Below are positions 13,827 to 23,480 of a DNA stretch of 64,000 nucleotides, piece by piece (positions within the stretch are counted from its first letter, which is position 1; each line of letters starts with the position of its first letter). A program made the translations under genes and the position numbers. This stretch comes from Allocoprococcus sp004560705 (lineage in GTDB: Bacteria > Bacillota > Clostridia > Lachnospirales > Lachnospiraceae). The notes under the pieces were generated by a model that worked only from the letters and a program-made list of their open reading frames with translations, was not told where the DNA came from and did not search any database. The DNA is taken from NCBI RefSeq assembly GCF_052065755.1, contig NZ_JBQHTK010000001.1, positions 186,001-250,000 of the forward strand, read 5' to 3'.

Positions 13827-16525
13827 TTTTCTACTCTAACGGCACAGACTTTATATTCCGGTGTGCTTGAAATTCCGTCCAATGCATCATTCGTCAGCCA
13901 GTTCGCACCGCCTTCGATGTAGTGGAACGGCATCCAGCACTCACCTTCTCTGGTCTTTCCTGATACACTCGCTTTCACCTTGATTCTTCCTCTTCTGGAA
14001 GAAACAGCTACCATCTCGCCATCTGCAATACCAAGTTTCTTAGCGTCTTCATTATTCACTTCAATGAAAGATTCGCTGGCAATCTGATTTATTCCTTCTG
14101 TTTTATCCGTCATTGCGCAGGCATTGTAATGGTACAAGATACGTCCGGTCATCAGTACAAGCGGATAAGTTTCATCCGGAAGTTCCATGGATGGTTTGTA
14201 TTCTGCCGGCCTGAAATATCCAAGACCTCTCGCAAATTTACCCACATGCATAATCGGAGTTCCAGGATGCTCCGGATTCGGGCATGGCCACTGAAGTCCT
14301 CTTCCCGCCACTTCTTCGCTGTCCAGACGGGCATGACTGATGCCGCCAAATGACGGGGTAACAGAAGCGATTTCATCCATGATCTCTGCCGGTTTCAGAT
14401 GAGGCTGCGGATATCCCATACGGTTCATAATCTCCGTAAAGATCCATGTATCCGGTCTGGTCTCCCCTGCAATTTCAACAGCCTTTCTGACACGCTGTAC
14501 ACGGCGTTCTGTATTGGTAAATGTTCCTTCTTTTTCCGTATATGAACGTCCCGGAAGAATCACATCCGCAAGTTTTGCGGTCTCCGTCATGAACAGTTCA
14601 TCCACCACGAAGAAATCCAGAGATTCCAGTGCATGGATCACATGACTGGTATTCGGATCCGTTCTGACCGGATCTTCACCGAAAATGAAGAGTCCTTTGA
14701 TCTCTCCCGAGATCATCTTCGGGAAACAGTCGGTCGCTTTGATTCCGACGTTCGGGTTAAGTTTCGTATTCCATGCTTTCTCAAACTTCTCCACAATACC
14801 CGGTGCAACGATATTCTGATAACCCGGGAACTGATTCGGAGCGGCGCCCATATCGCAGGCACCCTGTACGTTATTCTGTCCGCGGATCGGATTTACACCG
14901 CATCCCGGACGCCCGATCTTTCCGACCATCATCGCAAGATTGGAGAGTGACATAACGCCCTCTGTACCGGTATGATGCTCTGTAACTCCCAGACAGTAAA
15001 GAATCGGTGCGCGATCTGCCGTTGCATACATTCTTGCCGCCTCTCGCAGAAGATCCGGATCAATACCGCAGATTTCTGCCACACGCTCCGGAGTGTATTC
15101 CTTCACAGCTTCTTTCATTGCTTCAAAGTTCTCGGTCCTCTCTTTGATGAATGTCTCATCCGTCAGGCCTTCTTCAATAATAATATGCATCATTCCGTTC
15201 GCAAACGCAACGTTTGTTCCCGGTCTTAATTTCAGGTGGATATCCGCCTTCTTTGCAAGATCGATCTCACGCGGGTCAGCTACGATCAGCCTGGTTCCTT
15301 TCTCCACCGCCTGGCGGATCTGCATACCGATGACCGGATGTGCATGTTCCGGATTCGATCCAACGAGCATGATCACATCGGATTCGTGTGTGACATCGTA
15401 AATCGTATTTGTCATGGCTCCTGAGCCTAATGTGGTTGCCAGCCCGGCAACAGTAGGAGCATGTCAAACACGCGCACAGTTATCGGTATTGTTGCTCTGG
15501 AATGCGGTTCTCACCATTTTCTGAAGCATATAGACGTCTTCATTGGTGGAACGTGAGCAGGCAAAACCGGCCAGTGCCTCACCTCCGTAATTATTTCTGA
15601 TTTCGGTAAACTTTCCGGCAACCAGGTCAAGTGCCTCATCCCAGGTTGCACGCTCAAATTCTCCCGTCTCTTTATTCTTGATCAGCGGATAACGGATCCG
15701 TTCCGGAGAATCCACAAAATCAAAAGAAGCACTTCTTCCTTTTACGCATAACAGGCCGTGATTGGATGGACCGTCCGCTCCCTCTACATCAACAATCCTG
15801 TTATCCTTCACGATCAGATCCAACTGGCATCCTGTCGCACAGTGCGGACAGGTTGTACGGACCTTTTTCGTCTCCCATGTCCGGTATTTTTTCTTTCTTT
15901 TCTCTGTGATTGCTCCTGTCGGGCATGCCTGAGCGCAGTTTCCACAGGATTCACATAATGTCATATCCCAGTCTTCTCCGAACGGAGCCTCGATGATATT
16001 GAACATTCCTGTCTTTCCCAAAGTAATTGCATGTCTGCCTGTCATCTTTGCGCAGGTATTTACACATCTCTGACAGTGGATACAAAGTTCCGGCTGGTAG
16101 CTTAAGAACGGATGGCTATCTTTAGCCGGACGTTCAATCTTCTTTCTTGTTCCAAGATAAGAGGTTTCCTCGATTCCATATTCGTTGCAGACATCCTGAA
16201 GTTCACAGCTTCCGTTCTGCGGGCAATAAAAACATCCTCTGTGGTGATTGGAGAGAAGCAGATCGAGTACTATTTTCCGGGCCTCCACCACACGTCCACT
16301 CATGGTCTGAACGACCATGCCTTCTTTGACAAGTGTATTGCAGGAGGTCGGCAGTTTATCCATACCTTCCACTTCTACTACACACAGACGGCAGGAACCG
16401 ATCTCATTTACTTCTTTCAGATAACACAGTGTAGGAATCCTGATTCCAACGGATCTTGCTGCTTCAAGGATCGTTGTTCCTTCCTGCACTTCTGCCTGAA
16501 TTCCGTCAATTTTCAGATTAATCAT
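13817..16525 (-). CDS. fdhA: Selenocysteine-containing formate dehydrogenase catalytic subunit
   Basis: This is a single 902-residue protein read through an in-frame TGA at 15464-15466, giving selenocysteine at residue 354 (context NCARV-U-HAPT). The same position holds the metal ligand Sec/Cys in known formate dehydrogenases. The order is an N-terminal [2Fe-2S] domain (C34, C45, C48, C62), a His-Cys segment, two ferredoxin-like [4Fe-4S] sites (CIHCQRC, CESCGNC), a further cluster (CPHCATGC), then bis-MGD domains. It oxidises formate to CO2 or the reverse, in the cytoplasm. A SECIS-like hairpin follows the UGA. The start overlaps the upstream gene by ATGA. Naive gene calling would split it into 353- and 532-residue pieces. 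Confidence 0.95.
15435..15466 (-). promoter_or_regulatory. Bacterial SECIS element with UGA selenocysteine codon
   Basis: After TGA (15466-15464), a 12-base gap leads to a 6-bp stem GTTGCC/GGCAAC with a GGGCT loop. Size, spacing and G-rich loop resemble the E. coli fdhF SECIS. It also codes for the sequence after Sec. Confidence 0.85.
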
Positions 16526-18360
16526 TCGTCACGTCCCCCTTTCAGTACACCGCATCCGAAGTGATCGCAGCGCAGACATCTTCCGGCCTCCTGCATTGCC
16601 TCCTCATGAGTATACGGATTTTCCACATGCTCAAAATCATGCTTTCTCTCATATGCCGGACGTTCAGTAATGTTGGCACGTCCGGTCGGAATTCGATTGT
16701 TTTCTTTTGGACTTGGCACTGTGGCTTCACAGTTCAGTTTATGATGATAACCGAGGTATTCATCAATATTATGTGCCGCAACTTTTCCGGCTGCTATAGC
16801 CCGGATTGCCGTAGCAGGCCCGGTTGCGCAGTCTCCTCCGACAAATACTCCGGGAAGATTCTCCACTGCCGTATCCAGGCCGGCCTTAAATACACCGCGT
16901 TCTGCCTCCATTCCGAATTCTTCAAACGGACGGCTCACGATATCCTGTCCTACCGCGATCAGGATAACTTCACACGGAATTCTCTCCGGATCTTTTTTCG
17001 CATCGACCGGACTCGGGCGTCCCGCACGGTCATACGGTCCGATCATCTGCGGCTGCACGATGAGTGCCGAACAGTTTCCTTCGGCATCTTTTTCAATGCT
17101 CTTCGGAGATTTCAGCGTCAAAAGCTCGATGCCTTCCATTACAGCCGATTCAATTTCCGTATCCAGCGCCGTCATATCATCCTGACGCCTTCTGTAGACG
17201 ATACGCACGTCTTCGGCATTGCAGCGCACTGCACTTCTCGCTGCATCCATCGCCACATTTCCGCCACCGATTACAACAACATTTTTGCCGGTGTAATCCG
17301 GAATATTTCCATTCCCGATCCGATCCAGCATCTCCACTGCGGATTCCACATTTCCCGCATCGCTGCCTTCCAGACGAAGACGCTTGCCTGCCTGTGCGCC
17401 GATCGCTACAAACATCGCATCGTATTCTTTATGTATCTCTTCAATCGGAATCTCGGTTCCGACTTTTGCTTCATATTTGACTTCAATATCTCCTGCTGAC
17501 AAAATCGCACGGATATCCTCATCCAGCCGATCCTTCGGAAAACGATAATTCGGAATACCATACCGAAGCATACCGCCCAGCGCTTTCTGTCGCTCAAAGA
17601 TCGTTACTTTATGTCCCATAAGTCCCAGAAAATATGCTGCAGTCATACCGGCAGGACCGCCTCCGATGACTGCCACCTTTTTACCGGTTGACTTATTCGC
17701 TTTCGGAACCGCAACTTTATCTGCCGCAATCTGATCCACCGCATATTTCTTGAGTCCGCGGATATTGATGGAATCGTCAATCAGATTTCTCCGGCATCTC
17801 TGCTCACAAGGATGTTCGCAGATCATGGCACAGGCCGTCGGAAGCGGGTTGTCCTTACGGATCATGTTGATCGCCCCCGCATAGTCTTCCTCCCCGATCA
17901 GCGCAATGTATGCCGGGATATCCACATGCGCCGGACAAAGATTGATGCACGGCACCTTCTGTCCCATCTCGCCGGGACAGACATGGTCTTTAATATGGCT
18001 CTCATATTCTTCCCGAAATGTATCCAGTCCCTGCAGCACTTCAATAGCTGACTGATAGCCAATCGCACAATCCGCCGTATCCCGGATCATGACAGCAAGC
18101 CGTCTCATATGCTCCAGCGTCTCCATGGTAGCATCACCTTCCAGGATGCTCTTCAGTAATGTTTCGAGCTGCGGAAGCCCGTCACGGCAGGGAACACATT
18201 TTCCGCAAGTCTGGTTCTTTGAAGCCGTAAGCAGTGAAAGCTGTACGGTCAGCGGACAGGTTCCCGGCGGATATACTTTTACTTTTGTCTCAAATTTTTC
18301 CAACAGCCTGCCGATTTTTACGTCACAGCTTTTTGGATCTGCAAGAAAAATCTTACTCAT
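16522..18360 (-). CDS. Formate dehydrogenase electron-transfer subunit: NuoF fragment fused to GltD-like flavoprotein
   Basis: This 612-residue protein probably carries electrons between FdhA and NAD(P). Residues 1-130 match the C-terminal 4Fe-4S domain of NuoF (TCGKCVPCRDG with C52, C55, C58 and a later DTADCAIG) but lack the FMN/NADH-binding part. The rest resembles the small subunit of glutamate synthase: a Cys-rich Fer4 segment (CEHPCEQRC), an FAD Rossmann motif IGGGPAGMTAAY and an NAD(P) Rossmann motif IGGGNVAMDAAR. It ends in another pair of cysteines (CLRCDHFGC). Start and stop overlap its neighbours closely. Preference for NADP rather than NAD is unproven; a GltD-like module often uses NADPH. 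Confidence 0.88.
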   Translation of the reverse strand: MSKIFLADPKSCDVKIGRLLEKFETKVKVYPPGTCPLTVQLSLLTASKNQTCGKCVPCRDGLPQLETLLKSILEGDATMETLEHMRRLAVMIRDTADCAIGYQSAIEVLQGLDTFREEYESHIKDHVCPGEMGQKVPCINLCPAHVDIPAYIALIGEEDYAGAINMIRKDNPLPTACAMICEHPCEQRCRRNLIDDSINIRGLKKYAVDQIAADKVAVPKANKSTGKKVAVIGGGPAGMTAAYFLGLMGHKVTIFERQKALGGMLRYGIPNYRFPKDRLDEDIRAILSAGDIEVKYEAKVGTEIPIEEIHKEYDAMFVAIGAQAGKRLRLEGSDAGNVESAVEMLDRIGNGNIPDYTGKNVVVIGGGNVAMDAARSAVRCNAEDVRIVYRRRQDDMTALDTEIESAVMEGIELLTLKSPKSIEKDAEGNCSALIVQPQMIGPYDRAGRPSPVDAKKDPERIPCEVILIAVGQDIVSRPFEEFGMEAERGVFKAGLDTAVENLPGVFVGGDCATGPATAIRAIAAGKVAAHNIDEYLGYHHKLNCEATVPSPKENNRIPTGRANITERPAYERKHDFEHVENPYTHEEAMQEAGRCLRCDHFGCGVLKGGRDE

Positions 18361-18388
18361 TTCCTTCCCTTCTTTCTCTTTCTTTTTT

Positions 18389-19213
18389 CTATTTCTGATT
18401 ATTTCTCAGATAAATAAACCAGTAAACACATCCGACGCAGATACCGCCGCCGACAATGTTGCCGAGCGTAACCGGAATCAGATTCGTTCCCAGGAAATTC
18501 CCCCATGTGATCACATCCAGATTTACGCCTGCCGCCGCTGCCGCTTCCGCATATGCCGGAACTCCTTTGGCAAAAATACCAGCTCCGATATAATACATAT
18601 TCGCCACACTATGTTCAAATCCGCAGACCACAAAGATCATGATCGGAAAAAACAGACCAATAATTTTGCCGGCAACATCTTTTGCCGCAAAGGAAATCCA
18701 TACTGCAAGACATACCAGGAAATTGCAGAAAATTCCTCGGATAAATGCATCTCCAAAGCTTAACGTGCATTTTCCTGCTGCCGTAGAGAGCACGGAAACT
18801 GCCATTCCGTTATCGAAAAGGCTGATCTGATGAGAATACACCACTCCGGCTGCCACAAGAAGTCCCCCGATAAAATTGCCGAGGTAAACAACAACCCAGT
18901 TCTTCAGCATACCGGACACCTTGATCTCCTTCTCCAGAAGCGGGATCGTAAGCAGACAGTTTCCGGTAAACAGTTCACTTCCCGCAAGAAGCACCATCGT
19001 AAGCCCTCCCGGGAAAATGCATGCTCCTATCAGTTTTCCGACAGATGCCGGTTTTACTCCTACCGCTGCTGTCGTTGCTCCTACGCCGCCAAGTGCAATA
19101 AAAGCTCCGGCCATGACTGCCATGAGAAGCATCTTCGGAATCGGTGTATTTACCTTGCCTTTTCCGATATTGATATAATTTTTGGCCACTTCAGCCGGTG
19201 AAAATAAATTCAT
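18389..19213 (-). CDS. focA: FocA/NirC-family formate channel
   Basis: A 274-residue membrane protein of the formate-nitrite transporter family, with about six membrane helices. Family motifs include NLFSPAEVAKNYINIG at the start, GGLTMVLLAGSELFTGNC, WVVYLGNFIGG and CGFEHSVANMYYI. It should form a pentameric pore moving formate across the membrane. It is first in an operon with the formate dehydrogenase subunits, so formate rather than nitrite is the likely substrate. GGGAGGAG precedes the ATG. Whether it imports or exports formate depends on metabolism not visible here. Confidence 0.92.
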   Translation of the reverse strand: MNLFSPAEVAKNYINIGKGKVNTPIPKMLLMAVMAGAFIALGGVGATTAAVGVKPASVGKLIGACIFPGGLTMVLLAGSELFTGNCLLTIPLLEKEIKVSGMLKNWVVVYLGNFIGGLLVAAGVVYSHQISLFDNGMAVSVLSTAAGKCTLSFGDAFIRGIFCNFLVCLAVWISFAAKDVAGKIIGLFFPIMIFVVCGFEHSVANMYYIGAGIFAKGVPAYAEAAAAAGVNLDVITWGNFLGTNLIPVTLGNIVGGGICVGCVYWFIYLRNNQK

Positions 19214-19267
19214 TTTCTTTTCTCCTCCCTTTTATCAATTATTTTAATAATTCTATTTGTAAATATT

Positions 19268-19296
19268 ATTGTATAAGAGATATAACCAGATTTCAA
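19268..19296 (-). promoter_or_regulatory. Sigma-A promoter of the focA-fdh operon
   Basis: Minus strand TTGAAA (19296-19291), 17 bases, TACAAT (19273-19268), 55 bases before focA. Confidence 0.6.
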
Positions 19297-19390
19297 GAAA
19301 AGTTATTTTCTAGACAAGTAAGTTATTTTTGTGACATTTTACAGTACTAAAACAAGACCACTGGACATTTTGAAAGTATACATAGTAGCG

Positions 19391-19424
19391 AAAAAAGGTC
19401 ATCTGACACGACCGATGACCTTTA
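19391..19424 (-). terminator. Terminator overlapping the yqeB stop
   Basis: AAAGGTCATC/GATGACCTTTTTT hairpin; the 5' arm begins on the TAA stop of the yqeB-like gene. It isolates that gene from focA. Confidence 0.8.
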
Positions 19425-20219
19425 CTTCTTATGTTCTTTTATTTTTTTCGTCTCTACAATGCTGCACACGCTCTTTCCGATTATCCTGGCTTTATCTGAG
19501 ATCAGGAAACAGTTCCTGCGGTCAGGTCTTGCATCGATATCACCAATTTTGAGTCCTTTCTTTACTTCTACTCCTTTCTGAAGCATTCCTCTTACGATTC
19601 CCGACATTTTTGCGGTCACCGATATTCCCCCAGTCTTTGCGACAATCTGCCCTTTCTGAACCAGATCGCCAATCTGTACTAATGGTTCCATGATCCCATC
19701 CGCCGACGCACTTACTAGTCTCTCCCGGGTATAGCCTCCGACTTCTCCGGGAATCCCCGTATTCGGAGCCGCAGTTCCTTCTGTAATAATTCTTCCAAGC
19801 TCATCTCCTCTTAGAGTCTCAATCACATAATGACAATCTTTTCCTGCATGGAATCCCGGACCGATTCCAATCACAAGAGGCGCATCCTGAATCGAAGTGC
19901 CCAGATTTCTTTTTGCCATAATTGCATCCACCAACACATCTGGAAGGTACTCACCAATTATTTTAGCTTTTTTATCTACAAGAACAGGAATATTCCCATT
20001 CTCCACTTCCAAGTCGATCTCTTCCAGATTGCTGACCAGAACTGCTTTCGCCTTTTCAACCTGTGCTTCCCCTTCGTATACCGCACGCGAAAATGACACC
20101 ATCCTTCTAACTGCAAGCGGAATCGGGATTTCCGTCATCACGACCTCATGTCCTGCTTCCCATAATTCATATGCAATCCCTGTTGCCAGATCTCCTGCAC
20201 CTTTTATCAATATCCTCAT
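19422..20219 (-). CDS. yqeB: YqeB/EF2563-type selenium-dependent molybdenum hydroxylase maturation protein
   Basis: The family is associated with molybdenum hydroxylases that carry labile selenium; its exact biochemical step is not settled. Residues 5-15 form a Rossmann-like start (IKGAGDLATGIA). GIGPGFHAGKDCHYVIE and GTAAPNTGIPGEVGGY are family motifs. The C-terminus holds a lipoyl/biotinyl-like beta sandwich (DLVQKGQIVAKTGG). The start at 20219 (265 aa) is preferred over a longer frame because a good promoter lies inside the 96-base extension. No hydroxylase or selD is present in the window, so its client must lie elsewhere. Confidence 0.88.
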   Translation of the reverse strand: MRILIKGAGDLATGIAYELWEAGHEVVMTEIPIPLAVRRMVSFSRAVYEGEAQVEKAKAVLVSNLEEIDLEVENGNIPVLVDKKAKIIGEYLPDVLVDAIMAKRNLGTSIQDAPLVIGIGPGFHAGKDCHYVIETLRGDELGRIITEGTAAPNTGIPGEVGGYTRERLVSASADGIMEPLVQIGDLVQKGQIVAKTGGISVTAKMSGIVRGMLQKGVEVKKGLKIGDIDARPDRRNCFLISDKARIIGKSVCSIVETKKIKEHKK

Positions 20220-20282
20220 CTCATTATTCTCTTCTTTCTTCAGCACCATCCGATTCCTTTTATTTTCAAACACCGTAATAAC

Positions 20283-20311
20283 ATTATGTACGCCTTTATC
20301 AAAAAGTGCAA
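20283..20311 (-). promoter_or_regulatory. Sigma-A promoter for yqeB
   Basis: Minus strand TTGCAC (20311-20306), 17 bases, CATAAT (20288-20283). This rules out the longer reading frame start at 20315. Confidence 0.6.
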
Positions 20312-20379
20312 ACAAAATTTATATTCTTGTGAATTTTTTGTCGACTCCAAAATCATTTTCTCATTTGCATAGCAACAAA

Positions 20380-20411
20380 GAGGGGCACGGCTCTCATCGC
20401 CGTGCCCCCTC
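20380..20411 (-). terminator. Intrinsic terminator after the 60-aa membrane protein
   Basis: A GC-rich stem GAGGGGGCACGGC/GCCGTGCCCCTC with a 7-base loop is followed by TTTGTT on the minus strand. Confidence 0.85.
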
Positions 20412-20424
20412 TTACTATTTTGTC

Positions 20425-20607
20425 TTATCTTTCATAAATAATATATGCCGGATTATGCAAAGTAACAGATTTTTCGAACTTTTCTTTCATTTCCTTCCGT
20501 TCTGCCTTATCTCTCTTCTTTCCATATTTATACCAGTACGAAACTCCTCCGAAAAGAACAAAAGCGGCACAAGTTGATAAGATTTCTGCAATCGCCAATG
20601 ATGTCAT
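20425..20607 (-). CDS. Small single-pass membrane protein, unknown function
   Basis: Sixty residues: an N-terminal hydrophobic segment (about residues 3-25), then a strongly basic, charged stretch (KKRDKAERKEMKEKFEK) and a short tail. GGAGGT lies nine bases before the ATG, and a strong terminator follows, so it is a genuine monocistronic unit. I do not recognise the family. It lies between yqeB and phoR, but nothing in the sequence ties it to either. Confidence 0.75.
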   Translation of the reverse strand: MTSLAIAEILSTCAAFVLFGGVSYWYKYGKKRDKAERKEMKEKFEKSVTLHNPAYIIYER

Positions 20608-20733
20608 AATAGTTACCTCCGAGTTAATGCTTTATTTTTTCTTTATCTAACGGCTATTCTAGTACTCATTTAGCTTTCAGTCAATTCATATTAACAAAAA
20701 TAATAAACGAATTTTCTTTATTTATGAATAGAA

Positions 20734-22074
20734 TTATGTACATTCCGACGTATCATTTTCTTCATGGAAGATCAGTTCCATCCTGGTTCCCTTTCCGACT
20801 TCACTCTCCACATGTATATCCGCCCCATGCAGGAGCGCTCCATGCTTCACAATCGAAAGTCCAAGGCCGGTTCCTCCCGTCTCTCTTGAATGACTCTTAT
20901 CTACCCGGTAAAACCTTTCGAAAATTCTGTCCTGGTGTTCTTTCGGAATTCCGATTCCGGTATCATTCACGATCACTTTTTTTCCATTCAGCGTATTTCC
21001 GACCCATACACTGACTTTTCCGTTTGGTACATTATATTTGATTGCATTTTCAATCATATTATAGATCATCTCATCCAGAACCTGCCTGATTCCGTGGCAG
21101 GTCACATGCTCTCCCACTACCTCGATCCGCACATTTTGTTTCTCGGCCTGTACGGAAAGCCGGCTTACAATATCACGGACCAGCCGATACAGATCTACAT
21201 CTTCTTTTTCCAGTTCAATTGTTCCCTCATCGAGCTTGGAAAGCCGGATGATATCGCCGATCAATGTGATCATACGACTGGCTTCATTATAGATCCGGCG
21301 CGAAAACTCTCTCATATCCTCCTGACGTACAAGACCGTCCATCATGATCTCCGCATATCCGGAGATTGAAGTCAACGGTGTCTTCAGTTCATGCGACACA
21401 TTGGCAGAGAATTCTCTTCGCATCTGTTCCATCTTTTCCTTTTCCCTGTTCTGCCTGTCGATTCTCTCCAGAAGCGGCGAGAGTTCTTCATATACATCAT
21501 TTTCCAACGGTTTTTCCAGATCCAGCGTATTGATCGGCCGGATCAGACGTCCGACTTGTACGTTCGTCACAAACCAGGAAATCAGAGCCATTGCGATCCC
21601 GATCAGGATCATATACGGAAGAACTTTAAGAGCCGTCCGCCATACTGTGTCCATATTCTTCGCCACACGCAGAATCGTTCCGTCATCCAGTCTCACTGCA
21701 TAATACAGCATTTCCTTTCCGACTGTATCCGACAGGCGGATGTCCTGCCCGGTTCCGCTCTTTTTTGCCTCTTTAATTTCTTTTCTGCTGCTGTGATTCT
21801 CCAGTGCGTTCTGTTCTCCTGTCGAATCGTAAAGGACCTTGCCTTCTGCACTGATCCAGGTCACGCGGGTCTCCTTGCGCGCCTCATCCATATCCTTCAT
21901 ATACTGTTCGCCCGAAATACGGATAGCCGTCCGGATATAATCTGCCTCCTGCGCCAGTTCCGTTTCCATGATGCCAAGTGTCTGCCGATAGATAACAATC
22001 GTCATCAGACTATAAGAACAGAGCAGTGCCAGCGTCACGATCAGGATCATACTTCGCTGAATTTTATTTTTCAT
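20734..22074 (-). CDS. phoR: Phosphate-regulon type sensor histidine kinase PhoR
   Basis: This 446-residue membrane kinase has a first membrane helix near residues 9-27, an extracytoplasmic sensor domain to about 155, a second helix near 158-180, and a HAMP-like linker. The dimerisation box follows (SHELKTPLTSISG, phosphorylated His). The ATPase domain has IENAIKYN, NDTGIGIPKEH and GTGLGLSIVKH. It probably phosphorylates the neighbouring regulator. The start at 22074 overlaps the regulator's 3' end by 11 bases; upstream in-frame Mets lie within that gene. Last gene of the pst-pho run. Confidence 0.9.
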   Translation of the reverse strand: MKNKIQRSMILIVTLALLCSYSLMTIVIYRQTLGIMETELAQEADYIRTAIRISGEQYMKDMDEARKETRVTWISAEGKVLYDSTGEQNALENHSSRKEIKEAKKSGTGQDIRLSDTVGKEMLYYAVRLDDGTILRVAKNMDTVWRTALKVLPYMILIGIAMALISWFVTNVQVGRLIRPINTLDLEKPLENDVYEELSPLLERIDRQNREKEKMEQMRREFSANVSHELKTPLTSISGYAEIMMDGLVRQEDMREFSRRIYNEASRMITLIGDIIRLSKLDEGTIELEKEDVDLYRLVRDIVSRLSVQAEKQNVRIEVVGEHVTCHGIRQVLDEMIYNMIENAIKYNVPNGKVSVWVGNTLNGKKVIVNDTGIGIPKEHQDRIFERFYRVDKSHSRETGGTGLGLSIVKHGALLHGADIHVESEVGKGTRMELIFHEENDTSECT

Positions 22075-22750
22075 CTTTCTCTCCCCGTATCCTATATCCG
22101 ACTCCGCGTACCGTCTCAATCCGTTCGCCTTCTTCTCCAAGCTTCTGGCGCAGAGTTCTTACATGGACATCCACGGTCCGGGTCTCACCGCCAAATTCAT
22201 ATCCCCAGATCTCCTCCAGAAGGCGATCCCTTGTGAGAACGATATTCCGGTTCTCCATGAGCATTCTAAGCAATTCAAATTCTTTCAAGGTCAGCGTCAC
22301 ATCCACTCCTGCGGCATACACCTCATGTTTCTTCTTGTTCAGCCGGATCTGTCCGACAACAAGTTCTTCCGCCTCTTCGGTCTTCACACCGCTTCTTCGA
22401 AGTACTGCCTTGATTCTTGACACCAACTCCATCATGCCGAAGGGTTTGGTTACGTAATCATCTGCTCCCGAATCCAGTCCCAGCACTTTATCATATTCTG
22501 CGCCTTTGGCAGTCAGCATGATGACCGGAATATGCCTTGTTTCCGGCGCCGCTTTCAGTTTTTTCAGAATGGACATTCCATCCTCACCTGGAAGCATGAT
22601 ATCAAGCAGAACAAGCTCTGGCAGATTCTCTGCCAAAGCTTTAAAAAAAGCGGGACCATCTTCGAAGCCTCTTGCTTCCATTCCTGTAGTTTCCAGTGTA
22701 TACACTACTAAATCACGGATGTTTGCCTCATCCTCCACACAAAAAATCAT
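22064..22750 (-). CDS. phoB: PhoB/PhoP-type response regulator
   Basis: A 228-residue OmpR-family regulator. The receiver begins MIFCVEDEANI and has the phospho-acceptor Asp in LVLLDIMLPGEDG, Thr in MLTAKG and Lys in DYVTKPFG. The winged-helix DNA-binding domain ends with TVDVHVRTLRQKLG and GVGYRIRG. The start at 22750 has GAAGGAG eight bases before it. Its targets should include the direct TTTACA repeats ahead of pstS in this window. Confidence 0.92.
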   Translation of the reverse strand: MIFCVEDEANIRDLVVYTLETTGMEARGFEDGPAFFKALAENLPELVLLDIMLPGEDGMSILKKLKAAPETRHIPVIMLTAKGAEYDKVLGLDSGADDYVTKPFGMMELVSRIKAVLRRSGVKTEEAEELVVGQIRLNKKKHEVYAAGVDVTLTLKEFELLRMLMENRNIVLTRDRLLEEIWGYEFGGETRTVDVHVRTLRQKLGEEGERIETVRGVGYRIRGEKDEK

Positions 22751-22822
22751 TTTGTTTTCTCCTTCTTTACAGATCAAAGGCTCCCAGATCCATTTTTCCA
22801 GACATGCCGCTTTCATTCAATG

Positions 22823-23479
22823 TCAGATACGGACATTTCCCGCATGAATACCTGTGATGGAAAATTCAACCCACTCTGCAATATTCGTCGCATGGTCACC
22901 GATTCGCTCCAGATATTTCGTGATCATGATCAAATCGATCGCTGTATCACCGCCGCAGCCTTTCTGTTCCGCAATGGTATCTACAAGCTCTTTTTTGATT
23001 CTGTCAAACAGTTCATCCACCACATCATCCGCATCCATGACTTTCCTTGCCAGTTCCAGATCTTTCTGCACGTAAGCGGATACACTGTTTCTCACCATCT
23101 TCATCGTTGCTTCTGCCATACGCCCGATATCTTTCAGGTTTTCATCTCCATTAAACTCCGCTGAAGTAACAATATCTGCAATATCTGCCGTTTGATCTCC
23201 GATTCGCTCCATATCCGTAATCATCTTGAGCGCCGCCGATATCTGCCGCAGATCTCTCGCAACCGGCTGCTGCTGAAGAAGCAGTTTCAGGCAAAGATTC
23301 TCGATGTCTTTTTCCATCTGGTCGATTTCCTCATCTGCTGTGATCACCGCTTTCGCACGGCCCATGTCATTTTCTTCCAGTGCTCCGGTAACCTCTTCGA
23401 TCGCCGTCTCACAGAGCTCTCCCATATGTATGAGCATCTGGTTCAGCATTTCAAGCTGTCTGTCAAATCTGTTCCGCAT
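22823..23479 (-). CDS. phoU: Phosphate transport system regulator PhoU
   Basis: This 218-residue all-helical protein contains two PhoU repeats with the conserved acidic metal-binding segments (the E-x3-D type motifs around MERIGDQTADIA and LERIGDHATNIAEWV). It links PstSCAB activity to PhoR, dampening the Pho response when phosphate is plentiful. The start at 23479 follows GGGAGG; the frame extends 28 codons upstream into pstB and is not used. It is placed between pstB and phoB, the usual clostridial arrangement. Confidence 0.93.
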   Translation of the reverse strand: MRNRFDRQLEMLNQMLIHMGELCETAIEEVTGALEENDMGRAKAVITADEEIDQMEKDIENLCLKLLLQQQPVARDLRQISAALKMITDMERIGDQTADIADIVTSAEFNGDENLKDIGRMAEATMKMVRNSVSAYVQKDLELARKVMDADDVVDELFDRIKKELVDTIAEQKGCGGDTAIDLIMITKYLERIGDHATNIAEWVEFSITGIHAGNVRI

Positions 23480-23480
23480 G

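Noticed and set aside
13817..15415. Reading the formate dehydrogenase as two separate genes or a pseudogene
   Set aside because: The only interruption is one TGA at the known selenocysteine position, followed by a SECIS-type hairpin and continuous homology on both sides.
20220..20315. Longer N-terminus for the YqeB-type protein
   Set aside because: A TTGCAC-17-CATAAT promoter lies inside the extension, downstream of the first Met, and the shorter start gives the usual family length.
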